DNA from: Aestuariivirgaceae bacterium
GTDB lineage: Bacteria; Pseudomonadota; Alphaproteobacteria; Rhizobiales; Aestuariivirgaceae
Length of the DNA: 40,254 nt
Assembly: GCA_028282065.1 (NCBI GenBank)
Contig: JANQIR010000117.1
Span: forward strand, 1-40,254
Direction of reading: 5' to 3'
Shown here: positions 16,436 to 24,116 of the stretch, in pieces
How the letters are laid out: each line of letters opens with the position of its first letter
Position numbering within the stretch: position 1 is the first letter of the stretch
Notes under the pieces: generated by a model
The model's database searches: none
What the model was told of the DNA's origin: nothing
The model's input: the letters and a program-made list of their open reading frames with translations, nothing else
Position numbers and translations under genes: made by a program

Positions 16436-17395
16436 CTAACTGTCGCGTCTCATAACCGTTGCCGATGGCAACTCTCCGAAGACACGCCGGTAATCTGCCG
16501 CAAACTGGCCGACATGCCAGAATCCGAAGTCGCCGGCAATGTCGCCGACGGCAGGATCTTTCACCAGCGGATTAAGGAGTGCACGACGGACGGCGGCGAG
16601 ACGGCGGGCCTTTAAAAACGCCGCAGGCGTAATGCCGAACCGGTCGCGGAAAGCATATTGTAAAGTGCGCTCGCTAACCCCGGCACTCTCGCAAAGGGTG
16701 GTTGGCGTTAACTCCAGGAAATCCGATTTCTCGATGATCGACAGGCACTTCCTCATGGCCAGATCACGCCGCTGGTTTGCGGACGTCTGCAACCTGCGCG
16801 GATTTGGCTGGCCCAGCCAGGTGCTGACCAGCAGTTCGGCAACCCACTGGCTGTCCAGCGGGAAATCCGACGGCACATCCTGACTCAGAACTGACAGATG
16901 CAGCCGAAGTTCGCCAAGAACGGCCGGCTCAACGTCGAACACCTCCGTCTTGAAGCGGGACACTGGCACAACCAGCCCGAGATCCTCACAGATTTCGTCG
17001 ACCAACGCCTCGGAGATCGTCACGGTACTGATCTCAAAGTCCGGACCCGACAGGCTATAAAGTTCACTGCCGATCGGAAAGACCAGTATCGTAGCCGGAC
17101 CGGTTTCGTGGCCGCGCCACCAAAGCCGTTTGAACGCCTTTCCCGGTATCACGAACGTGTATGCGCCCGGTGGCGGCGCGCCGAATTGCTCAAGGGCCGC
17201 CCTGATCCGCGCATAGCCGAGTTCAAGCGGTCCGCTCCGCGCCTGCCGGAGCCTGCCGGCCGCGCCCATCGCTTCATTTGCAACCAGCGGACGGAAATCG
17301 AGATTCCAGGATCTGACCGCATCACACATGGAGTCCACATCGGGAAAGCTGGCATCCACCACGGTGTCAAAGACTGGTTCGATGTCCCACGCCAT
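16436..17395 (-). CDS. AraC-family transcriptional regulator
   Basis: A 319-residue DNA-binding regulator. Residues ~1-200 are a ligand-binding/cupin-like part of the kind found in EutR-like AraC proteins (LELGYARIRAALEQFGAPPPG, YTFVIPGKAFKRLWWRG). Residues ~215-315 form the AraC double HTH: PTTLCESAGVSERTLQYAFR, GITPAAFLKARRLAAVRRAL and VGDIAGDFGFWHVGQFAADY with RRVFGELPS. The ATG at 17395 has AAGGAACGATCA upstream. It is divergent from the metallo-beta-lactamase-fold gene (206-nt gap) and upstream of the cytochrome gene on its own strand, so it could control either or both. The inducer is unknown. Confidence 0.88.
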   Translation of the reverse strand: MAWDIEPVFDTVVDASFPDVDSMCDAVRSWNLDFRPLVANEAMGAAGRLRQARSGPLELGYARIRAALEQFGAPPPGAYTFVIPGKAFKRLWWRGHETGPATILVFPIGSELYSLSGPDFEISTVTISEALVDEICEDLGLVVPVSRFKTEVFDVEPAVLGELRLHLSVLSQDVPSDFPLDSQWVAELLVSTWLGQPNPRRLQTSANQRRDLAMRKCLSIIEKSDFLELTPTTLCESAGVSERTLQYAFRDRFGITPAAFLKARRLAAVRRALLNPLVKDPAVGDIAGDFGFWHVGQFAADYRRVFGELPSATVMRRDS

Positions 17396-17551
17396 TGATC
17401 GTTCCTTGCGGTTTTTCGATCACGCATGCCCCCAAGCTTTGCTAGCATCAACTTCAGCGAACACCGGACGTCTGTCAACCGCCGGCAATAAAGCCCAAAG
17501 ACGCCTGACTGGTGCCAGTTTTTGCGGAAATCTGGACTCAAGGACGTAACG

Positions 17552-17576
17552 TATGCGGAGATAGCATCCGCGCATA
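17552..17576. repeat. Inverted repeat TATGCG-N13-CGCATA in the AraC / MBL divergent gap
   Basis: TATGCG at 17552-17557 pairs with CGCATA at 17571-17576 across 13 nt, located 26-50 nt before the start of the metallo-beta-lactamase-fold gene and between it and the divergent AraC gene. It could be an operator or a 5'UTR hairpin; the arms are short. Confidence 0.3.
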
Positions 17577-17601
17577 AGTGCTGCACAGGAGGACGAAGCG
17601 A

Positions 17602-18894
17602 ATGAATGAAGTGCGAAACCCATATGGTGTCCGCCCAGGCGGCGGCATCACCCTGCCCGACTACTTCCGGCCCACGCCATCTTGCACAAGCAACAACTTC
17701 TTCCCGCCGAATGAAAGACTGGCCGAGGGGGAAATGCGCATTTGTTTCGTCGGCAGCACGCCGTGGCCGCCGACGCTGAAACAGTCGGGGACGGCCATCG
17801 TTCTGGAACTGGGCAACGGAACACCGTTCCCCCGCCGTTTGTTCTTCGATTTCGGCAATGGCTGCGTGAAGAACATCCTGCAGTTGGGCATCCTACCCCC
17901 GATGGTCCGAGACATTTTCATCTCGCACCTGCATGTCGATCACTATGCAGACCTGCCCTACTTCATGCCCTTCCGGGCATGGTCCGGCGGCTGGCAAAAC
18001 GGTCTGCGCATCATCGGGCCCAGCGGCGACCGCCCCGAAACCGGTACGCAATTCATGGTCGACAAGATGCATGAGATGATGACCTGGCATCTTGAGAACT
18101 TCGATCATTGCCCGATCGGCGAAGGCTACAACACAGAAGTCATTGAGTTCGACTACAAGGATGACAATGGCATCTGCCTGCAGGAAGATGGACTGACGGT
18201 CCGCCACTGGGGCCGCAGCCACGTCAAGAACGGTGCCTCCGCTTACCGCGTCGACTGGGAAGCAGCCGGTTTGTCCTTCGTATGGACCGGTGACGGCCGA
18301 CCGGATGAGTCGACCATAAAGTTCGCCAAGGGGGCCGATGTCTTCGTGACCGAGGGACAGGCCGATGTCCCGCAGTTGCTGAATTATAAGTATGGAACGC
18401 CGAGGGAAGTCCTGCAGTTCACGCTCGACACCTACCACACGCCCTACTACGCGGCCGGATATCTGATGAGCCAAATCCAGCCGCGCGTCGGCATGATCTG
18501 CCACTACACCGAGGAGAGCGAGGGCGAGGCGATCCAGGAGATCCGAGCGCATTGGGACGGATTGTTCCTGTATGGCGGCCCGGACATCAAGGTGGTCAAC
18601 GTCACCAAGGATCGCATTTGGGAACGGATGGCGCTCAGGCCTGAAAACGCGGCCATGCAGATGCCGGATCCAAGGGATCTGTTCCCTGCCGACAAGATGC
18701 CGGACCATATTCCGATCCCGAAGCCGCGATTGCCGCGTGAAGAACAGCAGGATGCCTATCTGCGGGACCGCGAGCTCAACCCCGGCATTTACTATCCCAG
18801 TGACGTCGAGCGCTCATTGACCCAGCACTATGACCAGGACACGTTCAAGGTCGACGTTCAGGCGCTGATCGCGGCACGCGACCACACGGACTGA
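17602..18894 (+). CDS. Metallo-beta-lactamase-fold hydrolase (GntH-like annotation group)
   Basis: A 430-residue cytosolic MBL-fold protein of the RNase Z/arylsulfatase-like branch. The metal motif HLHVDHYADLP (HxHxDH) lies near residues 112-122; further ligands are likely in RHWGRSHVKNGAS, the Asp of FVWTGDGRPDES and the late His of GMICHYTEESEGE. Proteins of this size and pattern are often labelled 'guanitoxin biosynthesis MBL fold metallo-hydrolase GntH' in databases, but no other guanitoxin gene is present, so I read the label as family membership only. The ATG at 17602 has AGGAGGA upstream at good spacing; the frame is open from 17578. It heads a co-directional run with a COG0523 GTPase, DUF202, a symporter and an unknown membrane protein. 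Confidence 0.85.
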   Translation: MNEVRNPYGVRPGGGITLPDYFRPTPSCTSNNFFPPNERLAEGEMRICFVGSTPWPPTLKQSGTAIVLELGNGTPFPRRLFFDFGNGCVKNILQLGILPPMVRDIFISHLHVDHYADLPYFMPFRAWSGGWQNGLRIIGPSGDRPETGTQFMVDKMHEMMTWHLENFDHCPIGEGYNTEVIEFDYKDDNGICLQEDGLTVRHWGRSHVKNGASAYRVDWEAAGLSFVWTGDGRPDESTIKFAKGADVFVTEGQADVPQLLNYKYGTPREVLQFTLDTYHTPYYAAGYLMSQIQPRVGMICHYTEESEGEAIQEIRAHWDGLFLYGGPDIKVVNVTKDRIWERMALRPENAAMQMPDPRDLFPADKMPDHIPIPKPRLPREEQQDAYLRDRELNPGIYYPSDVERSLTQHYDQDTFKVDVQALIAARDHTD

Positions 18895-18915
18895 TCCGGT
18901 TTGCCACTAAAAACC

Positions 18916-18942
18916 CGCCGCGCCAAGATGGTTGGCGCGGCG
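18916..18942. terminator. 11-bp GC-rich hairpin between the MBL and COG0523 genes
   Basis: CGCCGCGCCAA (18916-18926) and TTGGCGCGGCG (18932-18942) form a perfect 11-bp stem with a 5-nt loop. The T-run (GGGTTTTTAG when read on the minus strand) is on the left side, so as an intrinsic terminator it points leftward; on the plus strand it lacks a U-tract. It sits 21 nt after the MBL stop and 18 nt before the strong ribosome site of the next gene, so on the plus strand it may act as an mRNA end-protecting or attenuating structure. Confidence 0.55.
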
Positions 18943-18979
18943 TCTGCGCATGTAGATTCAGGAGGTGAGAAAATCACCC

Positions 18980-19981
18980 ATGTCACTGCAAACCAAAGCC
19001 CCGGTTCCACTGACCATTTTGACCGGCTTCCTCGGCGCCGGGAAAACAACTCTGCTCAACCACATCCTAAACGGCGATCACGGTCTCAAAGTCGGGATCC
19101 TGGTCAACGATTTCGGCTCAATCAATGTCGATGCGGAACTTGTCGTCGATGTTGAAGACGGAATGATCAGCCTGGCGAATGGCTGCGTTTGCTGCCAGAT
19201 CCGCGACGATCTCATTGAGTCGGTGGCCGAGTTGATCGACCGGGACGAGCCGGTCGAGTATATCATCCTGGAGGCGAGCGGCGTGGCCGACCCTTCGGGC
19301 ATATACATGACCTTCGTGGACTCCAGCTACCGCGACATGATCCGGCTGGACAGCGTCACCTGCGTCGTGGATGCCGACCAGGTCTTCACATACAACGACC
19401 CCGACCTGGCGAAGCTCAAGCTGCAGCAGATCGGCTTTTCCGATCTTGTCATCCTCAACAAGGTCGATCTGGCCGGTGCCGAAGGGGCCGCGAAGGTCAA
19501 GCGGTGGATCGACGGGCACTTCTCCCGTGTCCGCCTGGTGCCTGCCGTCAATTGCCAGGTGCCGCTGGACATCCTGCTGTCCGTCGGCCGCTTCGACCAC
19601 ACCGGTGCAATGCAAGGCGGAGCACACGATCATTCACACGACGGACATGCACATGACCATGGCTCATTGTTTAAGACGTGGAGCTACGTTTCCGGTCAGC
19701 CGTTCACCCGTAAGCTGCTGGATCGAATGATCAAGCGAAAGCTTCCGGCCAACATCTATCGCTGTAAGGGCCTTGTGTACCTGGCCGACGATCCGGGCTC
19801 GCGCTACGTGCTACAGGTGGTCGGGCGGCGCGTCGACCTGGTCAAAGACCGGGCCTGGGGAGCCCAGACACCACAGAACCGGATCGTCACAATCACCCAC
19901 AAGACAACCCTGGACGAGGCGCACCTGCAGGACCTGTTCGACGATTGCCTGGCAAAGCAGGCTGAACCCGCCAACGCCTGA
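18980..19981 (+). CDS. COG0523 (CobW/ZNG1-like) GTPase, putative metal chaperone
   Basis: A 333-residue G3E-family P-loop GTPase. Walker A GFLGAGKTT lies at residues 16-24, the metal-binding GCVCC at 68-72, the Mg-binding region ILEASGVADP at about 96-105 and the base-specificity motif NKVD at 160-163. A His/Asp-rich loop (HDHSHDGHAHDH, 216-227) links the GTPase and the C-terminal CobW_C-like domain. Family members insert or deliver Zn, Co, Fe or nickel to client enzymes. AGGAGGTGA at 18960-18968 fixes the ATG at 18980; the GTG at 18965 lies inside that site. The upstream neighbour is a predicted di-metal MBL hydrolase, an attractive client; that pairing is inference. The gene for the DUF202 protein follows 41 nt later. 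Confidence 0.92.
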   Translation: MSLQTKAPVPLTILTGFLGAGKTTLLNHILNGDHGLKVGILVNDFGSINVDAELVVDVEDGMISLANGCVCCQIRDDLIESVAELIDRDEPVEYIILEASGVADPSGIYMTFVDSSYRDMIRLDSVTCVVDADQVFTYNDPDLAKLKLQQIGFSDLVILNKVDLAGAEGAAKVKRWIDGHFSRVRLVPAVNCQVPLDILLSVGRFDHTGAMQGGAHDHSHDGHAHDHGSLFKTWSYVSGQPFTRKLLDRMIKRKLPANIYRCKGLVYLADDPGSRYVLQVVGRRVDLVKDRAWGAQTPQNRIVTITHKTTLDEAHLQDLFDDCLAKQAEPANA

Positions 19982-20022
19982 CTTTATACCGTGGCCGTTG
20001 GCTCAATGGAGAGGCAAGAGTG

Positions 20023-20487
20023 ATGGCTGACGATCAATCCGGAGCGCACCGCGGCAGCAACGAGCTTGCCGAAGACCGGACCAGTATGGCCGGCAACCGG
20101 ACGTCAATGGCAACGGAGCGAACCGACCTTGCCTTCGAGCGCTCGCGGCTGGCGTCTGATCGCACCACGATGGCCTATATGCGCACGGCCGTGTCGCTCA
20201 TTGGCTTTGGGTTTACGATTTACAAGTTTTTTCAATATCTTAAGGAGACACCCGGATTTGAAGACTTACCCAGCCAGGGGGCGCGCAATCTCGGACTTGC
20301 GCTCCTGTCGCTGGGTGCTGCCATGCTCTTCATGGCCGTCGTGCAGCAGATCGTGTTCCTAAGGCGCCTGTCCCGTGAATCCGGTCATAGGTTTCAGGTT
20401 TCGATCGCGCTGGTTTCCAGCATCTGTATGCTGGCGATCGGAATGCTGGCGCTGGCAAATATCATCTTCAGAGTAGGCCCTTTCTAG
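20023..20487 (+). CDS. DUF202 (YidH-like) membrane protein
   Basis: A 154-residue protein. The N-terminal ~45 residues are a polar, repeated segment (ELAEDRTSMAGNRTSMATER), followed by the DUF202 signature TDLAFERSRLASDRTTMAYMRTAVS (noted here by its FER...AxxRTxMAYxRTA pattern) and three membrane helices: LIGFGFTIYKFFQYL, LGLALLSLGAAMLFMAVVQQ and SIALVSSICMLAIGMLALAN. These are small inner-membrane proteins of unknown function, related to YidH/YidG. The ATG at 20023 follows GGAGAGGCAAGAGTG; a GTG at 20020 is also possible. Within a tight co-directional run, 41 nt after the COG0523 gene. Confidence 0.9.
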   Translation: MADDQSGAHRGSNELAEDRTSMAGNRTSMATERTDLAFERSRLASDRTTMAYMRTAVSLIGFGFTIYKFFQYLKETPGFEDLPSQGARNLGLALLSLGAAMLFMAVVQQIVFLRRLSRESGHRFQVSIALVSSICMLAIGMLALANIIFRVGPF

Positions 20488-20512
20488 GCTTTAGCGACGG
20501 AGCAACGGTTCA

Positions 20513-21364
20513 ATGCCATTCGAGCTGACAGTTCAGATCCTGATTGCCGTTTTCATCGTCCTGGCAATGTTCTGCGTCGGGCTTGCCGTCACCACGACCG
20601 AGATCATTGCTGCGATCCAGGATCGCAGCAAGACGGCAAAGGCCTTGCTCGCCAATATTGTCGTCGCGCCCATAATCGCGTTCATCATTGTCACGCTGGT
20701 TCCCATGCCGGATGCCGCAGCGAAAGTGCTGCTCATTCTGGGCTTTGCGCCTGGTGGCATCAACGCAGTGCAATTCTCCACCAAGTCGCCGGGGTATCTC
20801 GCATCGGCTGCTGGCTTGCTGTTCGTGATGTCGCTTGCAGCGCTGGTTCTAGCTCCGTTTGCAGCGCATTTCATCCTGGACGCAGGCGGCAGAGTTGCCG
20901 TGCCTTATGGAGAGGTTGCGTTGCGCGCCGGACTGCTCGTTGTATGGCCGCTGATCGTCGGCATGCTGGTGCGGGTGTACACGCCGGATCTTGCAGAGAA
21001 ACTCTATAAACCAGCCATGCTGATTTCGACACTGAGCTTTATCGCTTCGGTTCTGACCAGCATGGCGCTACGCCAGGATGCGCTCGGTGAGCTGGGTACT
21101 GGCACTCTTGTCGGCTATCTTGCCTTTGTACTGATCACGATGGCTGTCGGATGGCTCCTGGGCGGGCCGGAACGCGGGCACCGTCAAGTCCTGGCCGTCG
21201 TGACCAACCTGCGAAACGTTGGTCTGGTCTATGTCATTGTCGATGCCTGCTGCTCCGATCCGTCGTTGCACATGGCGGTCCTGGCATTTATGGCTTTAAT
21301 GGTACCACCCAATCTGATCTTGACGCTGTACAGCGCATTCTGGCGAAAGAAACATGGGGGCTGA
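20513..21364 (+). CDS. Bile acid:sodium symporter (SBF/BASS) family transporter
   Basis: A 283-residue membrane protein with nine or ten helices. The SBF-family pattern is clear: FIVLAMFCVGLAVTTTEI, an LLANIVVAPIIAFI helix, then LILGFAPGGINAVQFSTKSPG (the conserved ~PGG.N~ substrate/Na+ site), and in the second half LAVVTNLRNVGLVYVI (the inverted-repeat counterpart). Family members import bile acids, pantoate, pyruvate or export other organic anions; substrate cannot be deduced. It starts 25 nt after the DUF202 gene and its 3' end overlaps the next gene by 11 nt, so these are translationally coupled. Confidence 0.88.
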   Translation: MPFELTVQILIAVFIVLAMFCVGLAVTTTEIIAAIQDRSKTAKALLANIVVAPIIAFIIVTLVPMPDAAAKVLLILGFAPGGINAVQFSTKSPGYLASAAGLLFVMSLAALVLAPFAAHFILDAGGRVAVPYGEVALRAGLLVVWPLIVGMLVRVYTPDLAEKLYKPAMLISTLSFIASVLTSMALRQDALGELGTGTLVGYLAFVLITMAVGWLLGGPERGHRQVLAVVTNLRNVGLVYVIVDACCSDPSLHMAVLAFMALMVPPNLILTLYSAFWRKKHGG

Positions 21365-22586
21365 CGGGGACAAGACGAAACAAACCGGTTCCAACGGCCC
21401 TTCACCGCTTCGCGAACATGGCGATGCGGATTTGCGATTCTTCGGCCTCGGAGCGGTCAAGGCGCTCCTGCAACGCGCCGGGGTCGATACCGAACGCAGG
21501 CCTAAATTCGCCCGGCGATACACGTTCATATTTGTCATCGCATGGTTGCCCTTACTGATATTCTCGACCTTTCAGGGCGTGGCTGCAGGAGACAAGGTCC
21601 AGATCCCCTTTGCAAACGACTGGTCAGTCCACATTCGGTTCCTGGTGGCGATACCGCTGTTCATGATGGCCGACCTCGTCACGGAACCACAACTCATCAG
21701 GACGATCCGTCAGTTCCACGTCTCCGATCTGATCCCTGAGGACGAACGGCAGAACTTCACCGACATGGCAACGCGGCTTGCGATGCTTGCGCGCTCACGC
21801 TGGATGGAAGTGTTCTTTGCCATGCTGGTGGCGATGCTGGCCGTTTTGGAAATTCGCGTCGAGCCGGCCCTCAACACCAGCAGTTGGCGTTACGTGACAG
21901 AAGGGACGTCGAAGGAGCTAAGCTTTGCCGGTATCTGGTTCTACTACTTCGGCATCCCGCTCTATCAGTTCATCATGCTGAACTGGATGTGGAGATATCT
22001 CATCTGGTTCAGGTTTCTTTGGAAAACATCGCGTATCCAACTCAAGCTCAGCGGCGTGCACCCGGACAGATCGGGGGGCATAGGCTTTGTTGGCATTTCA
22101 CAGGCCTCATTTGCACCGTTCATCGTAGCGGTCTCGACGATCTACTCAAGCATTGTCGCCAAGGAGGTGCTCTACGAGGACAAGCTGCTGGCATCCTTCG
22201 TACCGGAGATCGCCACGCTGGTGGCATTTTTTCTGGTTGTATTTCTCGCGCCGCTGCTGGTGTTTTCACCGCAACTTGTCAGGTTGAGGGTGAACCATGT
22301 GCGCTTGCACAGCGCGCTGGGTAGTTCCGTCGCGCGCGGTTTCGAGCAACGGTGGTACAGCAAGAACGACGAGCAGGCGGAGGTGCTGCTAGGCACCGGT
22401 GAAGTCGATACCATGTCCAACATGACCGTGACCTACGCGACCATCAAACGCATTCGCGCAGCGCCTATCGATCTTGTGACGGCGCTGGCGATTATCGGAT
22501 CGACACTCGGCCCAATGGTGCCGCTCATCCTGACTGTCTACACGCCAGCGGAAATCTTCGAAGTCATCAAGGGACTCATCATGTGA
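21354..22586 (+). CDS. Polytopic inner-membrane protein, function unknown
   Basis: A 410-residue protein with about six hydrophobic segments: FIFVIAWLPLLIFSTFQG, FLVAIPLFMMADLV, FFAMLVAMLAVLEI, FYYFGIPLYQFIMLNWMWRYL, FVPEIATLVAFFLVVFLAPLL and VTALAIIGSTLGPMVPLIL. The first ~60 residues are cytoplasmic and polar. No transporter or enzyme signature is visible to me. The ATG at 21354 overlaps the symporter gene by 11 nt and it is the last gene of the 17.6-22.6 kb run. Its coupling to the SBF-family gene suggests a common process, but nothing more can be claimed. Confidence 0.85.
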   Translation: MGADGDKTKQTGSNGPSPLREHGDADLRFFGLGAVKALLQRAGVDTERRPKFARRYTFIFVIAWLPLLIFSTFQGVAAGDKVQIPFANDWSVHIRFLVAIPLFMMADLVTEPQLIRTIRQFHVSDLIPEDERQNFTDMATRLAMLARSRWMEVFFAMLVAMLAVLEIRVEPALNTSSWRYVTEGTSKELSFAGIWFYYFGIPLYQFIMLNWMWRYLIWFRFLWKTSRIQLKLSGVHPDRSGGIGFVGISQASFAPFIVAVSTIYSSIVAKEVLYEDKLLASFVPEIATLVAFFLVVFLAPLLVFSPQLVRLRVNHVRLHSALGSSVARGFEQRWYSKNDEQAEVLLGTGEVDTMSNMTVTYATIKRIRAAPIDLVTALAIIGSTLGPMVPLILTVYTPAEIFEVIKGLIM

Positions 22587-22955
22587 TGCAATGCGCCGCG
22601 GCGAAGGCCTGTGCTTACGGTGCCCGATCGCACGTTGCGCCGTCCGAATTGCCCAATTTTGCCGTTTCTTGATAGTTACAGGCGCTCATGTTGAGCAATG
22701 TGTTGCAAAGATAACGCGTTAGCAGGGCAATATCTTTTCGGCCTGCGGGTTTGGTTGCCAATGTACAGAAAACGGCATAGGCTTGACTTGATTGGACAAC
22801 GCTAAAGTTGCAACAACCTCCGGCATCAAAGTTCCCTGAAAGGAACGAAGCCGGCTTGATGGAAGGACACGTTAACCGGCCGGCAAGAGAAACCGGTACC
22901 AACCAATTCAGGACGCGGCCATGTGCGAGTGGCTACGATGAGACGGGAGACTGGA
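22587..22955 (+). other. Long untranslated leader / promoter region before the first Arg-tail module
   Basis: No convincing gene in 369 nt; open frames here have unnatural composition. It holds a possible -35 element TTGACT near 22783, a TAACGCGTTA palindrome at 22712-22721, an 8-bp palindrome GTTGCAAC near 22806, and a nested hairpin at 22820-22854 (outer arms CCGGC/GCCGG, inner arms GTTCC 22831-22835 and GGAAC 22842-22846). The promoter of the genes from 22956 onward is probably here, with a structured leader of unknown role. Confidence 0.5.
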
Positions 22956-23258
22956 ATGCGAATTAAAGTCCTCAATGCAATGATATTCGGGGCCACGTTG
23001 AGCCTTGCGGGCCTGGCTTCAGGCACTGCACAGGCAGGCACCCTTGCTGTTAACGAAAAGACCGGTGCGAGCCCGCTTGAGGCCCTGCTGGTCCACTGCT
23101 GCCATGCCCACCCGTTACCGCCTTACGATAGCTACTGCTGTCACTCCGGTGGTGCGTATTACGGTGCAGCGGCCCCTTATGGCTACGCAGGATCGGTGCG
23201 CCGCCAGTCACGCCGCGTATCCCGGCGCACATCGCGCCGCGTCTCCCGCCGGCGCTAG
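22956..23258 (+). CDS. Small secreted protein with Cys/His cluster and RR-x-S repeated Arg tail (module copy A)
   Basis: A 100-residue exported protein. Residues 1-27 are a signal peptide (MRIKVLNAMIFGATLSLAGL..., cleavage near AQA-G). The mature part has an unusual Cys/His cluster, HCCHAHPLPPYDSYCCH, a Gly/Ala/Tyr stretch, and ends with a four-residue repeat of the form RR-x-S (x = Q, V, T, V) repeated four times and closing RRR. The start at 22956 (MRIK) is preceded by GGGAGACTGGA; in-frame ATGs upstream would spoil the signal peptide. It is 37 nt before the DUF2092 gene. The same kind of tail ends the protein at 34619, which also sits beside DUF2092. The CCH pairs could bind metal or form disulfides; function unknown. 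Confidence 0.78.
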   Translation: MRIKVLNAMIFGATLSLAGLASGTAQAGTLAVNEKTGASPLEALLVHCCHAHPLPPYDSYCCHSGGAYYGAAAPYGYAGSVRRQSRRVSRRTSRRVSRRR

Positions 23259-23295
23259 CGCGCAGTATCGTTATTCTGGCTGAAAGGAACTGACC

Positions 23296-24087
23296 ATGAA
23301 GCTGTCAGGCAAAAGTGCATTCAAAAAACTTTTTACCGGTTGTGCGGCCGCCGCATTCCTGTCCGTCTCCGGCATGGTGGCTACGGCGGCAGAAGACCCT
23401 CCCAAGGACGAAAAGGCGCTCGCCATTTTGCAGTCCATGTCGGACTACATGAAGAACGCGAAGACACTGTCCTTGTCGGCAAACACGTTTTTCGACCATG
23501 TCCGCAAGTCGGGCATCAAGATCAAGGTCGGCCGCAAGGTCGATGTTCAGATGAAAAGGCCGAACCATTTCGTGGCCGAGGCTGTTTCCGATGACGGTCA
23601 GGCGCATACGATGTGGTTCGACGGGGCAAAGCTCACGGTTTGGAGCCGCCATGCCAATGAGGTCAGCACCTTGGAGTTCAAGGGCACGACCGATCAGGTG
23701 ATGGACCACGTGTCGGAGAAGCATGGCGTGGTCATGCCGATCGCCGATATGCTTTACAACGATATCGCCGGCGGTCTGAAAGACACTATCATGTCTTCAG
23801 AATATATCGGCCTTCGCACCGTAAACGGCGTCGATTGCCATCATCTGTCCTTCGAAAGCACCGGTGCCGACTGGCAGATTTGGATTCGGGCAGACAGTAC
23901 GCCCCTACCCTGCCGGTTCGCGATCAATTTCGTCACTCTGGATGACGAGCCGCAGTTCTTTGCCCAGTTCAACTCCTGGAGCATCGGTGGCGAACCTATA
24001 GACGCCATGTTCTCAGCTGCGGTTCCCGAAGGCACCAAGAAAGTGGAATTCGGATCCGGACTTAAGAGCAAACCTGCGTCTGAATAG
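23296..24087 (+). CDS. DUF2092 periplasmic protein (module copy A)
   Basis: A 263-residue exported protein. A signal peptide ends near residue 30 (AAAFLSVSGMVATAA-E). The mature domain fits DUF2092: an N-terminal helix AILQSMSDYMKNAKTLSL, a lipoprotein-carrier-like run of strands (DVQMKRPNHFVAEAVSDDG, MWFDGAKLTVWSR), then VNGVDCHHLSFE, the hallmark ADWQIWIRADSTPLPCRF with one of two conserved cysteines, and an end DAMFSAAVPEGTKKVEF. The fold is probably LolA/LolB-like, from memory of the family; that would suit binding of a lipid or hydrophobic ligand in the periplasm. The ribosome site AAGGAA precedes the ATG. Flanked by the Arg-tail gene (37 nt) and the barrel gene (29 nt). Homologous to the protein at 33822. 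Confidence 0.88.
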   Translation: MKLSGKSAFKKLFTGCAAAAFLSVSGMVATAAEDPPKDEKALAILQSMSDYMKNAKTLSLSANTFFDHVRKSGIKIKVGRKVDVQMKRPNHFVAEAVSDDGQAHTMWFDGAKLTVWSRHANEVSTLEFKGTTDQVMDHVSEKHGVVMPIADMLYNDIAGGLKDTIMSSEYIGLRTVNGVDCHHLSFESTGADWQIWIRADSTPLPCRFAINFVTLDDEPQFFAQFNSWSIGGEPIDAMFSAAVPEGTKKVEFGSGLKSKPASE

Positions 24088-24116
24088 AGGGATATCTGCG
24101 CGAGGGGAAGCATCAG

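Noticed and set aside
17893-18708. Minus-strand frame of 271 codons antisense to the MBL hydrolase
   Set aside because: The plus strand carries the HxHxDH motif and a strong ribosome site; the antisense frame is a mirror of high-GC codon bias.
17602-18894. Guanitoxin biosynthesis cluster
   Set aside because: Only the MBL-fold gene of the GntH-labelled group is present; none of the other biosynthetic enzymes is in the window, so the label is family membership only.
22615-22902. Minus-strand frame of 95 codons in the gap before module A
   Set aside because: No ribosome site, no recognisable domain, and it covers a region with promoter-like and hairpin sequence.
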